Shown in pieces: positions 24,523-35,601 of a stretch of 64,000 nt of DNA; the first letter of the stretch is position 1; the number at the start of each line of letters is the position of its first letter. Location: contig JAJIRX010000019.1 of NCBI GenBank assembly GCA_023853785.1, forward strand, positions 186,001-250,000, in the 5' to 3' direction. A model generated the notes under the pieces. It made no database searches. It had not been told where the DNA came from and saw only the letters and a program-made list of their open reading frames with translations. Made by a program: the position numbers and the translations under genes. The DNA comes from Psilocybe azurescens (lineage: Eukaryota > Basidiomycota > Agaricomycetes > Agaricales > Agrocybaceae).

Positions 24523-27337
24523 ATGAACTCATCCAGTGGGCCAACACACAAAAGGCAAAGGAAGTCGAAACACCTGGTTCAAGGAAGTGTCGAGGCCACT
24601 CAGGCAGTTACACACCTCTCCAATGTCTTCAGTGGTCCCAGAAACCAGCGATGAGTTTTAGTTCCGCTAGTGACAACTGTTATGGAAGATGGCACGTCAA
24701 ATGACCTGACTAATCCCAAAGAACATGAGGCCACCCAAGGTATTTACAATGACAGTGGAGTATTCTCAGATCATTTTGAAATACCCCACAAAAAGAAAAG
24801 CAAGGTAATTGGTTAGCATGTGGGTGATTAAAATGTTCAAACAAATCTTGACAGACACAGCAAGAATATATGAGGGAATGGGTCAACTGAGTAGAGGACC
24901 TCCTTCAAGCATCACTGATTCAGGAGACTTGGCCACCTGACAACCAGCATTGCAGAGCCTGTTCGACAGGTTCCTGGGCTATATGGAGATGCATTGATTG
25001 CACATTGGGAGAGCCAATCTGCCACAAATGCATGTGACATTCACACCAGGTTGCACCTTTTCATAGAATTGAATGCTGGGCAGAGACACATTTCTGCTGA
25101 GCCAAGATATGGGAAGTCGGCTGTTATATTTTTGTCCCTCATCGTTCTGGACAGGCCATATGCAACTCACTTGAGTTCCAAATCACCTATTTGGAATCCC
25201 TTCAGGAACATTCAGACCAACGAGAACAGGAGGCATTAGACAAAGGACAGAGTTTGGCAAATTTGTGGCCGACTAATATAACTGGATCAGCCGATGTGTC
25301 AGCCACACAGCAATTGGCCTATGATGAATCAAGTACTATGTACAAGGACAGTTTGAAGAGCGGCACAAATCCCCTGCATTTCTTAAATGAGTGCTGCGCA
25401 AGCCAGGACATAGAGGGTGACAGTATTGGCAGTGAACAAGTAGCTGAGGACGACGACAGAGACGATCCAGAGACCGACGTAGAAGGTTTTGGTCACTATT
25501 TAGGTCAAGATGACCATGGTTGTGGTATGGGTGTTGAAGAGTCAGCAAATGAGGATGTCGATGTCAGCTATTAGCATGAAAACGACACACAATCAACTCA
25601 ACCAAGTGCACCAGTTGCAGATGGTTTAAACAACACATACGTGCGAATTTTACATACCAACAGTATTCATCACATGGCCATGGTCACATGCTATTGCCGA
25701 GGGGAACAATCAGTCCCAATGGACTTGGTTGCTTGTTGGCTCCTCCCAGCTAGCTTTACCAAAATATGAACACTGTTTTCTGTTCAACTTATGGATCATT
25801 TTTGTCTTTGTAACCTGGAGTTGAAGGCATCTGCATACCAGTTTTATCAACTCATTTGCAGAATGACGGCGGCCGATCGGCTGGACTGAAATTGTCAATG
25901 TTTACCATGAATTCCGCCACATGTCTCGACTATGGAGATGGCTCAAGAAATTGAGATGGGCCAGGTATGGCCACAAAGCTGAAGATCCCAAGGAGCCACC
26001 ATATGCGACATTATCCTTATATTGCCTGACATGCCCTCAACCTGGAATAAACTTGCCCACCAATTGGAAGGATGATCCAAATCAGTTAGTATATTACACA
26101 CATTATAGAATTCAGAAGTTGATCTACCTTGCACGCAGTACTATATATAAATGTATTTTTGTGGCCGATGGAAATTTCAAAGCCGACCATGTTCGGCAAA
26201 AGTGCAATGATGATATCTGGTTAATTGATGGAGCTGGGATGGCGCCCGAACTCCAATGATTATCAACAATTTTTAGCATCTGCTATCGAACGATTAATGG
26301 TATGTGCAGGTTGGGGCCGATTTTTGGCCATGTCTGATGTAGACATTTCCAGAAAGCACCTTGTGAAAACACTTTCAAAGCCATTACAAATGCTTTACTT
26401 GCAATGAAAGCATGTGATAGGACAGGGAAAGTTGCTTTTGCATGTGCTCGGCATGGTTGCTTTGTGCTGAATTCCTTGGCCGACATGTTCCAAGGTGAAC
26501 AGCAAAAAATATTGACTATGCATTACTGCAGGCAATAAAATCAACACATGTTGAACCTGAACAAGGCCTACTTCTCATCTACAATATTGTCTATGCATGG
26601 ATTGTTCATGTGTTCAACTGAATTGGCCATTTGCTTCCAGCTGGCCTCATTATTGATAAAGCTATTGATCTATTTCATGTTCATGGCCACAAAGACATTT
26701 GTTTCTTTCATTTTGCATCAACATTCATTCCTGGTGCAGCAATAGTGGCCGGACAGATTCTTGAATCACTCTGGTCAAATCTCAATGCAATCTCAACTTT
26801 GGTCTGGACAGCAAGTCTGGCACACCGAGAAGAAGTGCTTGACGATCACACAACTGATTCTAATTACAAAAAATGCTCAGAATGACAAAGGTTCTCTCCA
26901 CTAAATACATGGATGCAATTGTCATGGTTGGCCGGGCAGATGTGTACTTCCTTGAAATGTCAGGAGATATTGCACAGGCAACACTGAATGAATGGGAGGA
27001 CAAAATTTAAAGTGTTGAAGCAATGCGGCTGGCCAACATTCAAAGAATGAACATTTCACGGTGCCTGTGTGCCTGATACAATGACCAACAATGCTGTTCG
27101 GACTTGGCTTCGGTTGGCCTTATTAATCGAAGAAAAGCAGTAAGCTATTTTATATTTACATATTTCCATTATTTAATTGCATTTGTTCAGAATTGATGTA
27201 CAGAATAAAGTACTTCGGCTTGGCTCAGTACCACGTGAACAAGACCAACAAGTAGTGAAGCAACTTTGTGAAGTCCTGACTTCAATGATTGCGGAACTCA
27301 AATTGCAACAACAGATGTCTGAAGTGGCAGATGTTAT
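24523..27337 (+). pseudogene. KDZ-family transposase, 5' part (interrupted)
   Basis: KDZ (Kyakuja-Dileera-Zisupton) transposases move DNA elements expanded in basidiomycetes. Exon 1 (24523-24804) and exon 2 (from 24855) are separated by a 50-bp intron. A cysteine cluster (CRAC, CIDC, CHKC, HSH) of the CxC type follows near 24955-25040. Downstream landmarks are IHHMAMVTCYCRGEQSVPMD, CNLELKASAYQFYQL, CPQPGINLPTNWKDDPN, FVADGNFKADHVRQK, CENTFKAITNALLA, DLFHVHGHKDICFFHFAS and ILESLWSNLN. Other introns are 26085-26138, 26300-26352 and 27140-27190. In-frame stops occur at 24652, 24888, 25035 and 25098, plus N-TGA-IGHLLP near 26610, and frameshifts near 25890 and 26500. Where relatives read YD before the helical segment, this copy reads YN. 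The gene continues at 36001 after the Gypsy insertion. Confidence 0.85.
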
Positions 27338-27754
27338 TTTTATGAACACTTTATTTTCTTTTCTCTTTTCTTTTCTTTTCTCCTTCCTTTTCTTTGTCAT
27401 CTTTCACATCAATGATACATCATCATATGTTCTGATGAACTTTGCCATCCATCATATCTACGAAACTCCATCATATCTTTGATGGACTTTCACTTCCATC
27501 TTTTATGATACATCTTTCAATGAACATTTGATCTGTTTCCTCTACTCCTATATACATCTGCTGATGAACATTCAAACTCATTTCAACTTGCTGTACGGTT
27601 CATAGTATTTATACCAGGAAGGATCCACTGTATTCTTTAGCTAGTTCTTGAGAATCTAATCCCCTCTTACTCGATACCACTTGAACTTGCTGTTCTTGAC
27701 TACTTGACTGTTGGCTTTATCCACGCATGTGAATATAAGCTTGAAGTCGTAACA
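27338..27754 (+). repeat. 5' LTR of Gypsy element
   Basis: 417 bp, ending TGAAGTCGTAACA. It starts with TTTTATGAACAC after the GTTAT duplication. The 3' LTR end (CATAACA) and the TTATGA start hint at a short inverted repeat, so the original terminus may have been TGTTATGA. It carries a pyrimidine-rich tract (27350-27395) and TATTTATA at 27606. It has ~20 bp more than the 3' LTR around 27460. Confidence 0.9.
27606..27649 (+). promoter_or_regulatory. LTR core promoter and inferred transcript start
   Basis: TATTTATA (27606-27613) lies 33 bp upstream of AGCTAGTTCTT (27639-27649). That 11-mer is exactly complementary to the sequence just after the LTR, which is the expected layout when the RNA 5' end primes its own reverse transcription. 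So the R region probably begins at or near 27639. Confidence 0.65.
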
Positions 27755-27766
27755 AAAGAACTAGCT
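27755..27766 (+). other. Primer-binding site for self-priming
   Basis: AAGAACTAGCT (27756-27766), 1 nt after the LTR end, is the reverse complement of AGCTAGTTCTT inside the LTR. In Tf1/sushi-type Gypsy elements the first ~11 nt of the RNA fold back on such a site in place of a tRNA primer. I see no match to a tRNA 3' end that would be needed otherwise. Confidence 0.75.
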
Positions 27767-29705
27767 CATCTACGAATCTCGCCCGCTCCCCAGCAGACGA
27801 GACCTCTGAAACCCGAAACGAAACACGGTGAAAGGGTGTAAACCATTCTGAGCTTACAATTCATAGTGAGATACAGAGGCCCTTATTTTTGCAATTGTTA
27901 TCTGTAATAAACTAGTACATTATACTAGTGAAGGGTAGGAGATACAGCCAGACTATTAGGCTTTGAGGCTTTACTTCCTAGTGGGCCAACAAGAGTAATA
28001 GACCTTACAAACTAACTAAGGTGTAGTGTGGCCTATTAATCAGTGCTACGAATCAAAGACTACCTTTAGTTTCCTACACAGCTATCAAAGCAACCCTAAC
28101 CGAGCGTCCAAAGTGATCGCCCGCTCCATTGATCATACTATTAGTCCCATGCAAAGAAGAAACCCTTAAGAAATGACCTTGGCTCTTACAAGGGGTAACA
28201 CCCACCAGTGTCTTACAAGCGATCGCCAAGTGATGAAAACCTTATTAATTAGCAAAAGCGATCACTGTGTCCAGGCCTCACAAAGGCTGTTCACTAAATT
28301 AGGTGATCAACCGCTCGGGGATCAGGCATCACTGCGCCACACGGGTGATCGCCCCATGGACCGAATGTATTGGCAATTGAAATCTTGTGTACAACTCAGC
28401 ATATGGCGGTCTACTAGATCCGACTATAAAAACTTGTAATTTGCAATACAGCCAACGTGAGTGAGCGATCGCCCAGCCAGCGATTGCCACACAATACTAG
28501 AGGTAACTTGCCTCATGATAAGGGCACCTGCTGTTCCAGGGGTCCTAAACCAATAGCAACTGTGCTGGGGAACCTTGGGAGGGTTTTCTAGGAAATATAC
28601 CCCTAAGTAATCTAGTCCCGACATGCCTTAGCCGCGAGCCATCTGATAAAATAAGTCCGGTGATCGCTACCCAAGAAGGCACTGCCGCATGGACAACCAT
28701 GTTATCTTCAAATAAGCGCCCGTAGCCCAGGCAAACTAGTACTTTCCACTATTATAATTGGTGCAGCAAAGGCTAGGCAGCACGCGGTCCATTTCCTTCC
28801 TTTTCTCTTAGTCTCTTTCAATTATCACAAGCCAAAGTATCTATTTAGTCTATAAAAACAGTCCTGTATCTTAGAATAGGAACCAAGTAATTTACACCCC
28901 AGATTTGATATCAGAATTTACTCTGAATAAGAATTCTAGTGTTAACACTTCGAGGACTAGTGATTTGTGTGATAAGAGATCGAACACTGCAGTTCACCTT
29001 AAGCAATTAGGGCGTTACCTGGTTTCGTGAGCGATCGCCATTGTGATATTCAACGTCAGGTCTATTAGACTTGATAAGCAGGCTTTTATAAGTCATCCGT
29101 GGACTGCCCTGGGGATTGTTAAGTACGGATTGGAACCCTATACAACTAGCGATTGCTCATAGTAACTAGGGACGACTGTCAGAGAACTCCGACTGTTCAG
29201 GACATTGCCTATAGTAAGACTGCCCTGGGGATTATTAAGTACGGGTGGGAACCCTATAAAGGCTAGTGATTGCTCATAGTAACTAGGGACGACTGTCAGA
29301 GAAATCCGACTGTTTCAGGACGTTGCCTATAGTAAACTAAGGACTGTGGACTAGTGTGCCCAGTTGCTTATAGGAACCAAGGATCTACTGCGTGTTAATA
29401 CGGGTGATCGCTTATAGTGTTTGACAAAGTTTGAGTTTGGGTTTTATAAAGAGAAACTGTTAAGTGTCCCGTGTACACTCGCCCCCAAAAGCGATCCCCC
29501 TGATATTGGTGATCGCCTCATATAAGAGAGATCACCCTTACTATTCAAGTGCCTTGTGTGCACTAGCCTGTAAAAACGTTCTCTAGCTACTAGTGATCAC
29601 CCCAGAGCGATCGTCTAAGTCTGTACTCTGCTAAACTAGTTATTGTAATAAGCCTTACGAGCTTACCCTCCCAGATCGAACTGATCAATATAAATATTTG
29701 ATTGG
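27767..29705 (+). other. Long Gypsy leader rich in GCGATCGC-like palindromes
   Basis: About 1.9 kb without a credible gene between the primer site and gag. GCGATCGC occurs exactly at 28219, 28465 and 29031, with a dozen one-step variants such as GTGATCGC, GCGATTGC and GCGATCAC. It also contains a 116/118-bp tandem duplication. A packaging or RNA-structure role is possible but not shown. Confidence 0.6.
29102..29335 (+). repeat. ~117-bp tandem duplication in the Gypsy leader
   Basis: Copy 1 (29102-29217) and copy 2 (29218-29335) both begin GACTGCCCTGGGGATT and end TTGCCTATAGTAA. They differ at about ten positions, mostly transitions. Confidence 0.9.
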
Positions 29706-30887
29706 GTGTTGTGTATTGGGCAATTACAAAGTCACCCCGCACTAAACATCTCAACGGCACCACCGAAAAGCGGAATTCCCGCTACCGACAGCTCAGAAGA
29801 AGGAACCCTGACACGAAATTGGCAGACACCAAACCCATCCAGACAAAGCTCTGAAGATATCAACCTAGGCATCGAAGACCTATCGAACTCACTATACGGC
29901 TTATTATCAACCCTGGCGATAGACCAAGAAGAACAACAAGACACAGACATGGTCGAAACAAAGCGGAAAGAAAGAAATCTCGATCAACAAACCCGTTGTA
30001 TTCGATGGAGACCGAACAAAGTCCAAGTCTTTTATACAAGACTGCTATCTTTACATGGACATAAACGAAGACATCTATAACACCGACAAGAAGAAAATCG
30101 CCTTCATCTTATCATTCTGCATGGAAGGAGGAGCAAAACTATGGAAAGAACAGTACTTAACCTCAAGGACAAGAGGAATCAGTCCCAATCACACCATCGA
30201 ATGGGACACGCTCAGCACATTCCTCGAAAAATTCCATGACACATTCACCCCGGTGGACAAAACCAGATCAGCCATGAACAACATAAAACGACTTAGGCAA
30301 AAACCCAACGAAAGAGTGGAAGACATCATCAACAAGTTCAAATTGTTGGTAGGACAAGCCAATCTAGGAACAGAAACAGAATCAGACCACACCCACCTCA
30401 TTGGATTATTCCAAAAATGCATCACACCTCAGCTTGCCGACAGGATCCTGTACTCTGAAGACCTTCCAAGGATGATCCAAGGCTGGTACAAAAAGCAACA
30501 ACATTTGACACCAACTATAGACTGGCCAAGGTCTTTAGAGAAGAACCAGAAGAACGTGGGAGGGCGCCACGATGGAACAACTTCCCAAGAAACAACAGGA
30601 ACTACAACCCAAACAGGATGGACGTAAGCACCATGACAGCTGAAGAATGAGCCGAATTAATCAGGAAAGGCGCCTGTTTCAGGTGCAAACAACAAGGACA
30701 TCTATCCAGAGATTGCCCACAGAAAGGACCAACAAACCAGAACAGAACCCAAGGACAACCCAGCAAGAAGTGGACCCCAAAGGAACTCCATGCCCATATC
30801 AGGAGCCTGAACAAGGACGAAAAAGACGAACTCGCAGACCTCATGGTTAAAACAGGATTTGAAGAGAAAGAAGAAAAGGATTTTTAA
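29706..30887 (+). pseudogene. Gypsy gag (degenerate)
   Basis: Gag forms the retrotransposon particle and binds its RNA. A Ser/Pro-rich N-terminus is followed by the capsid-like region (GDRTKSKSFIQDCYLYM, then SFCMEGGAKLWKEQYL) and a C-terminal zinc knuckle CFRCKQQGHLSRDC (CX2CX4HX4C) near 30672-30713. The frame shifts near 29975 and near 30509, and a TGA interrupts the linker at 30648-30650. No ATG is obvious at the 5' end; the first in-frame ATG is near 29949. It ends at TAA 30885-30887, 15 nt before the pol ATG and in a different frame. Confidence 0.8.
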
Positions 30888-30901
30888 AGTGGAGAAACAG
30901 G

Positions 30902-33900
30902 ATGACGTCTGTCTCTCCTTATCTGAAGATACAATCTGTACTTACGGCAACAATCAAGAATAAAACTATGCTTTTACCAGTTTCATTCCCCACCAAGAAA
31001 CAGAATGGCTCACAAATCGTCGAAACCTCTGCGCTCTTAGACTCAGGAGCAGGAGGGAAATTCATTGACCAGAACTATGCACAAAAACTTGGACTCAGAA
31101 CCCAACCCTTGGAAAAACCGATCCGGGTTTATAACATAGACAGAACCCCGAACAAGAAAGGAACCATCTCGTCATTTGTAGACCTGGACCTAAAGGTTGG
31201 AAACCGGAACCATCGGGAACAATTACTGGTCTCTGGGCTAGGAAAACAGAAAATTATTTTGGGATTCCCTTGGCTATAGGAAAAGAATCCAGGAATCAAC
31301 TGGCAGAATGGACAGATAACTTGGAAACCACGTCAAGGTCCTACGATAAATCAAACCACCATTGAAGAAGAAATGGACGAACGAACGCCAACAATCGAGA
31401 CTACCCACCCATTGGAAGAATTCGAATCACTGATCATCCAATACATCGGAGATGCAAATGAAGATGAAATAAAAGAAACATGGCTTAACACCAAGATCAC
31501 TACCTCACAAACATTAGCTCAACAATACGAACCGGAGAAACCCACAAAACCTCTCCAAGAAATTATTCCCCCAGAATATCAGTCATATATGGATCTCTTC
31601 GACAAACAAGCGGCAGACCGATTCCCGGAACCAAGACCATGGGACCACAAAATCGAGTTAAAAGAAGGATTCATACCAAAGAAATTCAAGGCATATAACA
31701 TTACACCGGCAGAACAAATGGAACTGGACAACTGGACAAAAGAACAATTGGATAAAGGATACATTCGGCCCTCCGAATCACCTATGGCATCTCCATTCTT
31801 CTTCGTATCAAAAAAGGATGGAAACCTCAGACCTTGTCAAGACTACAGATATCTGAACGATTGGACCATCAAAAATGCCTACCCCTTACCACGAATAACG
31901 GAGCTCATGGACAAGTTAAAAGGCGCCAAAATTCTTCACAAAGCTGGATATCCGATGGGGCTACAATAACATCAGGATAAAAGACGGTGACCAATGGAAG
32001 GCAGCATTCAAAACCAACCGAGGACTTTTTGAACCAACTGTAATGTTCTTTGGCATGTGCAACTCCCAGCAATCTTTCAATCCATGATGGACTCGATCTT
32101 CGAAGATATGATATCACAATGCTTTGTAATCATCTATATGGACAACATCTTAATCTTTGCAAAAGATCGAGAGGAACTGGAAAAGTACACTAAAATGGTT
32201 CTCCAACGACTCTGAGAAAACGATCTCTATCTCAAGCCGGAAAAATGCTCATTTGCTCAGGAGAAAGTGGAATATCTCAGAATGATTGTCGAAGCAGGAA
32301 AGATCTCCATGGACCCAACAAAACTCAAGGGAATTCAGGACTGGCCAGTGCCTACTACGCTCAAACAAGTCCGATCATTTCTAGGCTTTGGAAACTTTTA
32401 CCAAAAATTCATCTGGAAGTTCTCTGAAGTAGCTCAACCTTTGAATGAACTCCTGAAGAAAGACAAAGGATTTTTATGGAACAACGTAACTCAAGCTGCC
32501 TTTGATGAACTAAAGAAACGATTCGCAGAAGAACCAGTACTCTTGATGCCTGACCCTGCTAAACCATTTCAAATAGAATCTGACGCTTCAAAATACGCCT
32601 CTGGAGCAGTCCTCACCCAACTAGATGGAAATGGCGAAAGACACCCATGCGCATTTATATCAAGAACATTTTCCCCAACCGAAAGAAATTACGAAATCTA
32701 TGACAGAGAATTATTGGGAATAATCCAAGCACTACAGGAATGGAGACACTACATCCAAGGATCAGAACACATGACTACAGTATATTCAGATCACAAGAAT
32801 TTAACATATTTCAGATCGGCCCAAAATCTGAACCTGACGACAGGCGCGCTGGTCTCTGTACGTCTCAGAATTCAACCTGAAATTGGTACATCTACCTGGA
32901 AACAAAATGATTCAATCCGATACCCTTTCAAGACGCCCCTGATTTTACCCCCGGAAGAAGACCATGACAATGAAAACATCACCCTACTCCCAGAAAAGCT
33001 TTTCATTGACTTAATCAACGCTGAGTTACAGGAAAGGATCACCAATGCGAACGAACTGAACCACAACGCAGCAGAAGCAATGAAAACCCTATTAGAGGGA
33101 GGACCGCCAAATGCACAACATGACCTCAAAGAATGGAAAACAGAGAATGTGAATGGAAAAACCATCTTATACTACCATGGACAAGCCTACATTCCTAAAG
33201 ATCAAACCCTGCGGAAGGACATAGTCAAATCATATCACAACCCTATTTCAGCTGGACACCCCGGAGAATTAGAAACATTCAATTCAGTAAAACAACACTA
33301 CTGGTGGCCAGGATTGCGATCATTTGTCAAACAATATGTAAAAGGATGTGCCACCTGCCAACAATTCAAAATAAATTGACATCCCTCTAACCCATCATTC
33401 ATACCGATACCTGGACCAAAGTCAGCCTGACCCTTTGCAGACAGTGCTATGGATTTCCTTACAGACCTTCCACCAATCCTGGACAAACAAGGAGAAGTTG
33501 AATTTGACGCAATTCTAAGCATCACCGATCATGGGAACACAAAAGGACTTATCCTTATTCCTTGCTGAATGAAAGGACTGGACGGCCGAAAAGACTGGCA
33601 AACTCTTAATGGACAATCTCTACAAAAGGTTTGGACTACCAGACAGCCTCACATCAGATTGAGACCCCAGATTTGCCGCTGAATCATTCAAGGAGTTAAT
33701 GAAACTCCTCGGAGTAAAATCGAAATTTTCAACTGCTTACCACCCTCAAACGGACGGAACAACGGAACGATACAACCAAGAAATTGAAGCCTATCTATCC
33801 ATATACTGCTCATCTCATCCGGAAGACTGGCACAAACGACTTGGTACCCTTGAATTCACTCACAACAATTGAAGACATGCAGGCAGACAGAGAACACCAT

Positions 33901-34501
33901 TCGAACTAATTCTTGGATATTCCCCCATTGCAATCCCTACCGCATTCGAACACACCAAATTCCCTTCAGTAGAAGAAAGACTGAAGTATCTTCAAAAGGA
34001 TCGAGAAGAAGCCCTAGCAGCCCATTAACTAGCCCGGACAAGGATGGCTGAAAGGAAGAACTCAAAATTCACACCATTCACCCAAGGACAAAAGGTTTGG
34101 CTAGAAGTGACAAATTTACAAACAAATTATCACAAGAAAATGGCACCGAAACGAGAAGGACCCTTCAAAATTAAAGAAGTATTAGGACCCCTAACTTATC
34201 GGCTGGAACTCCCCAAAGGATGGCTCATTCACGATGTATTCCATGCAACACTTCTTAATCCATATCACGAAACTGAAACACATGGACCTAATTTCATTCG
34301 ACCGCCACCAGAGATATTAAACAAAGAAGAACATTGGGAAATAGAAACAATTCTCAAACATCAAAAAGAGGAAGAGGATACCAGTACTACGTCAAATGGA
34401 AGGACTATCTGATCACCGAAGCAACGTGGGAACTGGCTTCGGTCTTTGAAGAAACCGGTAACGAAATCTTACAGGCTTACCGAACACGTCACAAGCTGTA
34501 A
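30902..34501 (+). pseudogene. Gypsy pol: protease, RT, RNase H, integrase, chromodomain (degenerate)
   Basis: Domains in order: aspartic protease (ALLDSGAGGKFI near 31045); reverse transcriptase (LRPCQDYRYLNDWTIKNAYP near 31830, and YMDN at 32135-32146 where YxDD is expected); RNase H (ESDASKYASGAVL, YSDHKNL); integrase with an HHCC zinc finger (YHNP, GHPGEL, CATC) and DDE residues (MDFLTD, D-stop-DPRFA, TERYNQE); and a C-terminal chromodomain (YYVKWKDYL, then EATWELASVFEE) ending at 34501. Stops: TAG 31277, TGA 32213, TGA 33660, TGA 33870, TAA 34026, and more near 33420-33570. Frameshifts occur near 31933, 32070, 32840 and 34370. The chromodomain places it among chromoviruses, which use it for chromatin-directed integration. 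Confidence 0.93.
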
Positions 34502-34539
34502 AAAGACCACCATCTTCCCTCACTCGATAATCAATCAAC

Positions 34540-34854
34540 ATGCTCTCCTTTCCCTCAATCAAATGCGTCAAGTCCACTCTCTTTCCCCAAAATACTCATG
34601 AACCTATTTTCCTCACGACAAAAATACCAAAATCCCAAGAAGATCGACAACAAATGCTTGAAGAACTTGAGATAGCGTTCATAATGTCTCGAGAAGCGGA
34701 GAAACAAGCACACAATGAACTCAAGGCAAGATGCACAGCAATGGTGCATGACCAAAATCTAGAGTATCAACTGCGGATTTCCCAGCTCAAGGAAAAACTT
34801 AGACCCAGACTGGCAACAAAGGTTATAAGGAAGGTCAAGTCGCTACACTTCTAG
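34540..34854 (+). CDS. Extra reading frame 1 after the chromodomain (104 aa)
   Basis: Begins MLSFPSIKCVKSTLFPQ and continues with a charged, helical segment (EDRQQMLEELEIAF, SREAEKQAHNELKARC) likely to form a coiled coil. It lies 38 bp after the pol stop, inside the element. I do not recognise it. It may be part of one decayed gene with the zinc-knuckle frame that follows. Confidence 0.45.
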   Translation: MLSFPSIKCVKSTLFPQNTHEPIFLTTKIPKSQEDRQQMLEELEIAFIMSREAEKQAHNELKARCTAMVHDQNLEYQLRISQLKEKLRPRLATKVIRKVKSLHF

Positions 34855-34877
34855 GCAACAAAAATCAATATCCAACA

Positions 34878-35592
34878 ATGTCTCATTCCACTGCTCGTGC
34901 CTCCTCCGTTCCCCAACCTACTACTACATCATCTCAACTTTTTAATACTCTCTCCGTCTACGAACTACTTGAAATCTTGAAAAATGCCAAAAACTGATAC
35001 AACGTCGAAGCCCTTTGCCCCCCCTTTATCGAACGAGAACTCAAATTCTTCAACTATTTATCTGGCAAAATCACGAATCATTGAGGCGGACATTGCAGTC
35101 AAATGTCGCGCGAGTCCGAGTCCACCACAAAGCCACCACCGACTCCCTCAAATGTCTTCAACTCAAAGGTTTTGAACGAGCCATCAAATGTGTGCTCATC
35201 AAACATTGCACGACACCCCTCACGAACGACTCACCGACGCTGATCAACCACAGCCTTTCAACATCAACAATCAGACCGGCACGCCTTCTCGTCAGCCTGA
35301 CTCGAACCCGACGGACAAGTGTTGGGAATCAATGTCGACCGGACGTTACATGCTTCACATGTGGAAAGTTGGGACATATACGACAACACTGCCCCAAGTT
35401 CACCTGCAACCACTGCCACCGTTGAGGACCAGGACATATGCCAAGATACTGTCCTTTCAAGTGTAACGACTCTCCTCACAGAAGCGATTACTTTAATTAT
35501 GATGACCCCACGGATGACGTTGGCATCGCAAACAACACCGGAGAACCCTACGGATACTGAAGACCATTCGACTGGGACAGTCGAACCTTAGA
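34878..35592 (+). pseudogene. Extra reading frame 2: double zinc-knuckle protein (decayed)
   Basis: Starts MSHSTARASSVPQP, followed by LSVYELLEILKNAKN, then several frame changes (HHKATTDSLKCLQLKGF in a second frame). The C-terminal part has two adjacent knuckles: CFTCGKLGHIRQHC (CX2CX4HX4C), then CNHCHR-stop-GPGHMPRYC, then an acidic tail (NYDDPTDD, NNTGEPYGY). The internal TGA fits a CGA change. It sits between pol and the polypurine tract, outside the standard gag-pol layout, and is distinct from the gag knuckle at 30.7 kb. A nucleic-acid-binding accessory role is inferred only from the knuckles. Confidence 0.6.
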
Positions 35593-35601
35593 AGGGGGTA
35601 A
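35591..35601 (+). other. Polypurine tract
   Basis: GAAGGGGGTAA directly precedes the 3' LTR, the expected position for the plus-strand primer. Confidence 0.75.

Noticed and set aside
27332..27337. LTR starting at TGTTA (27332)
   Set aside because: It would give a neat TGTTA/TAACA pair but leaves no matching target duplication. The GTTAT duplication and restored transposase frame favour a start at 27338.
28219..29038. GCGATCGC motifs as cyanobacterial contamination
   Set aside because: They lie between the LTR and gag of a fungal retrotransposon whose flanks and target duplication are continuous with the locus.
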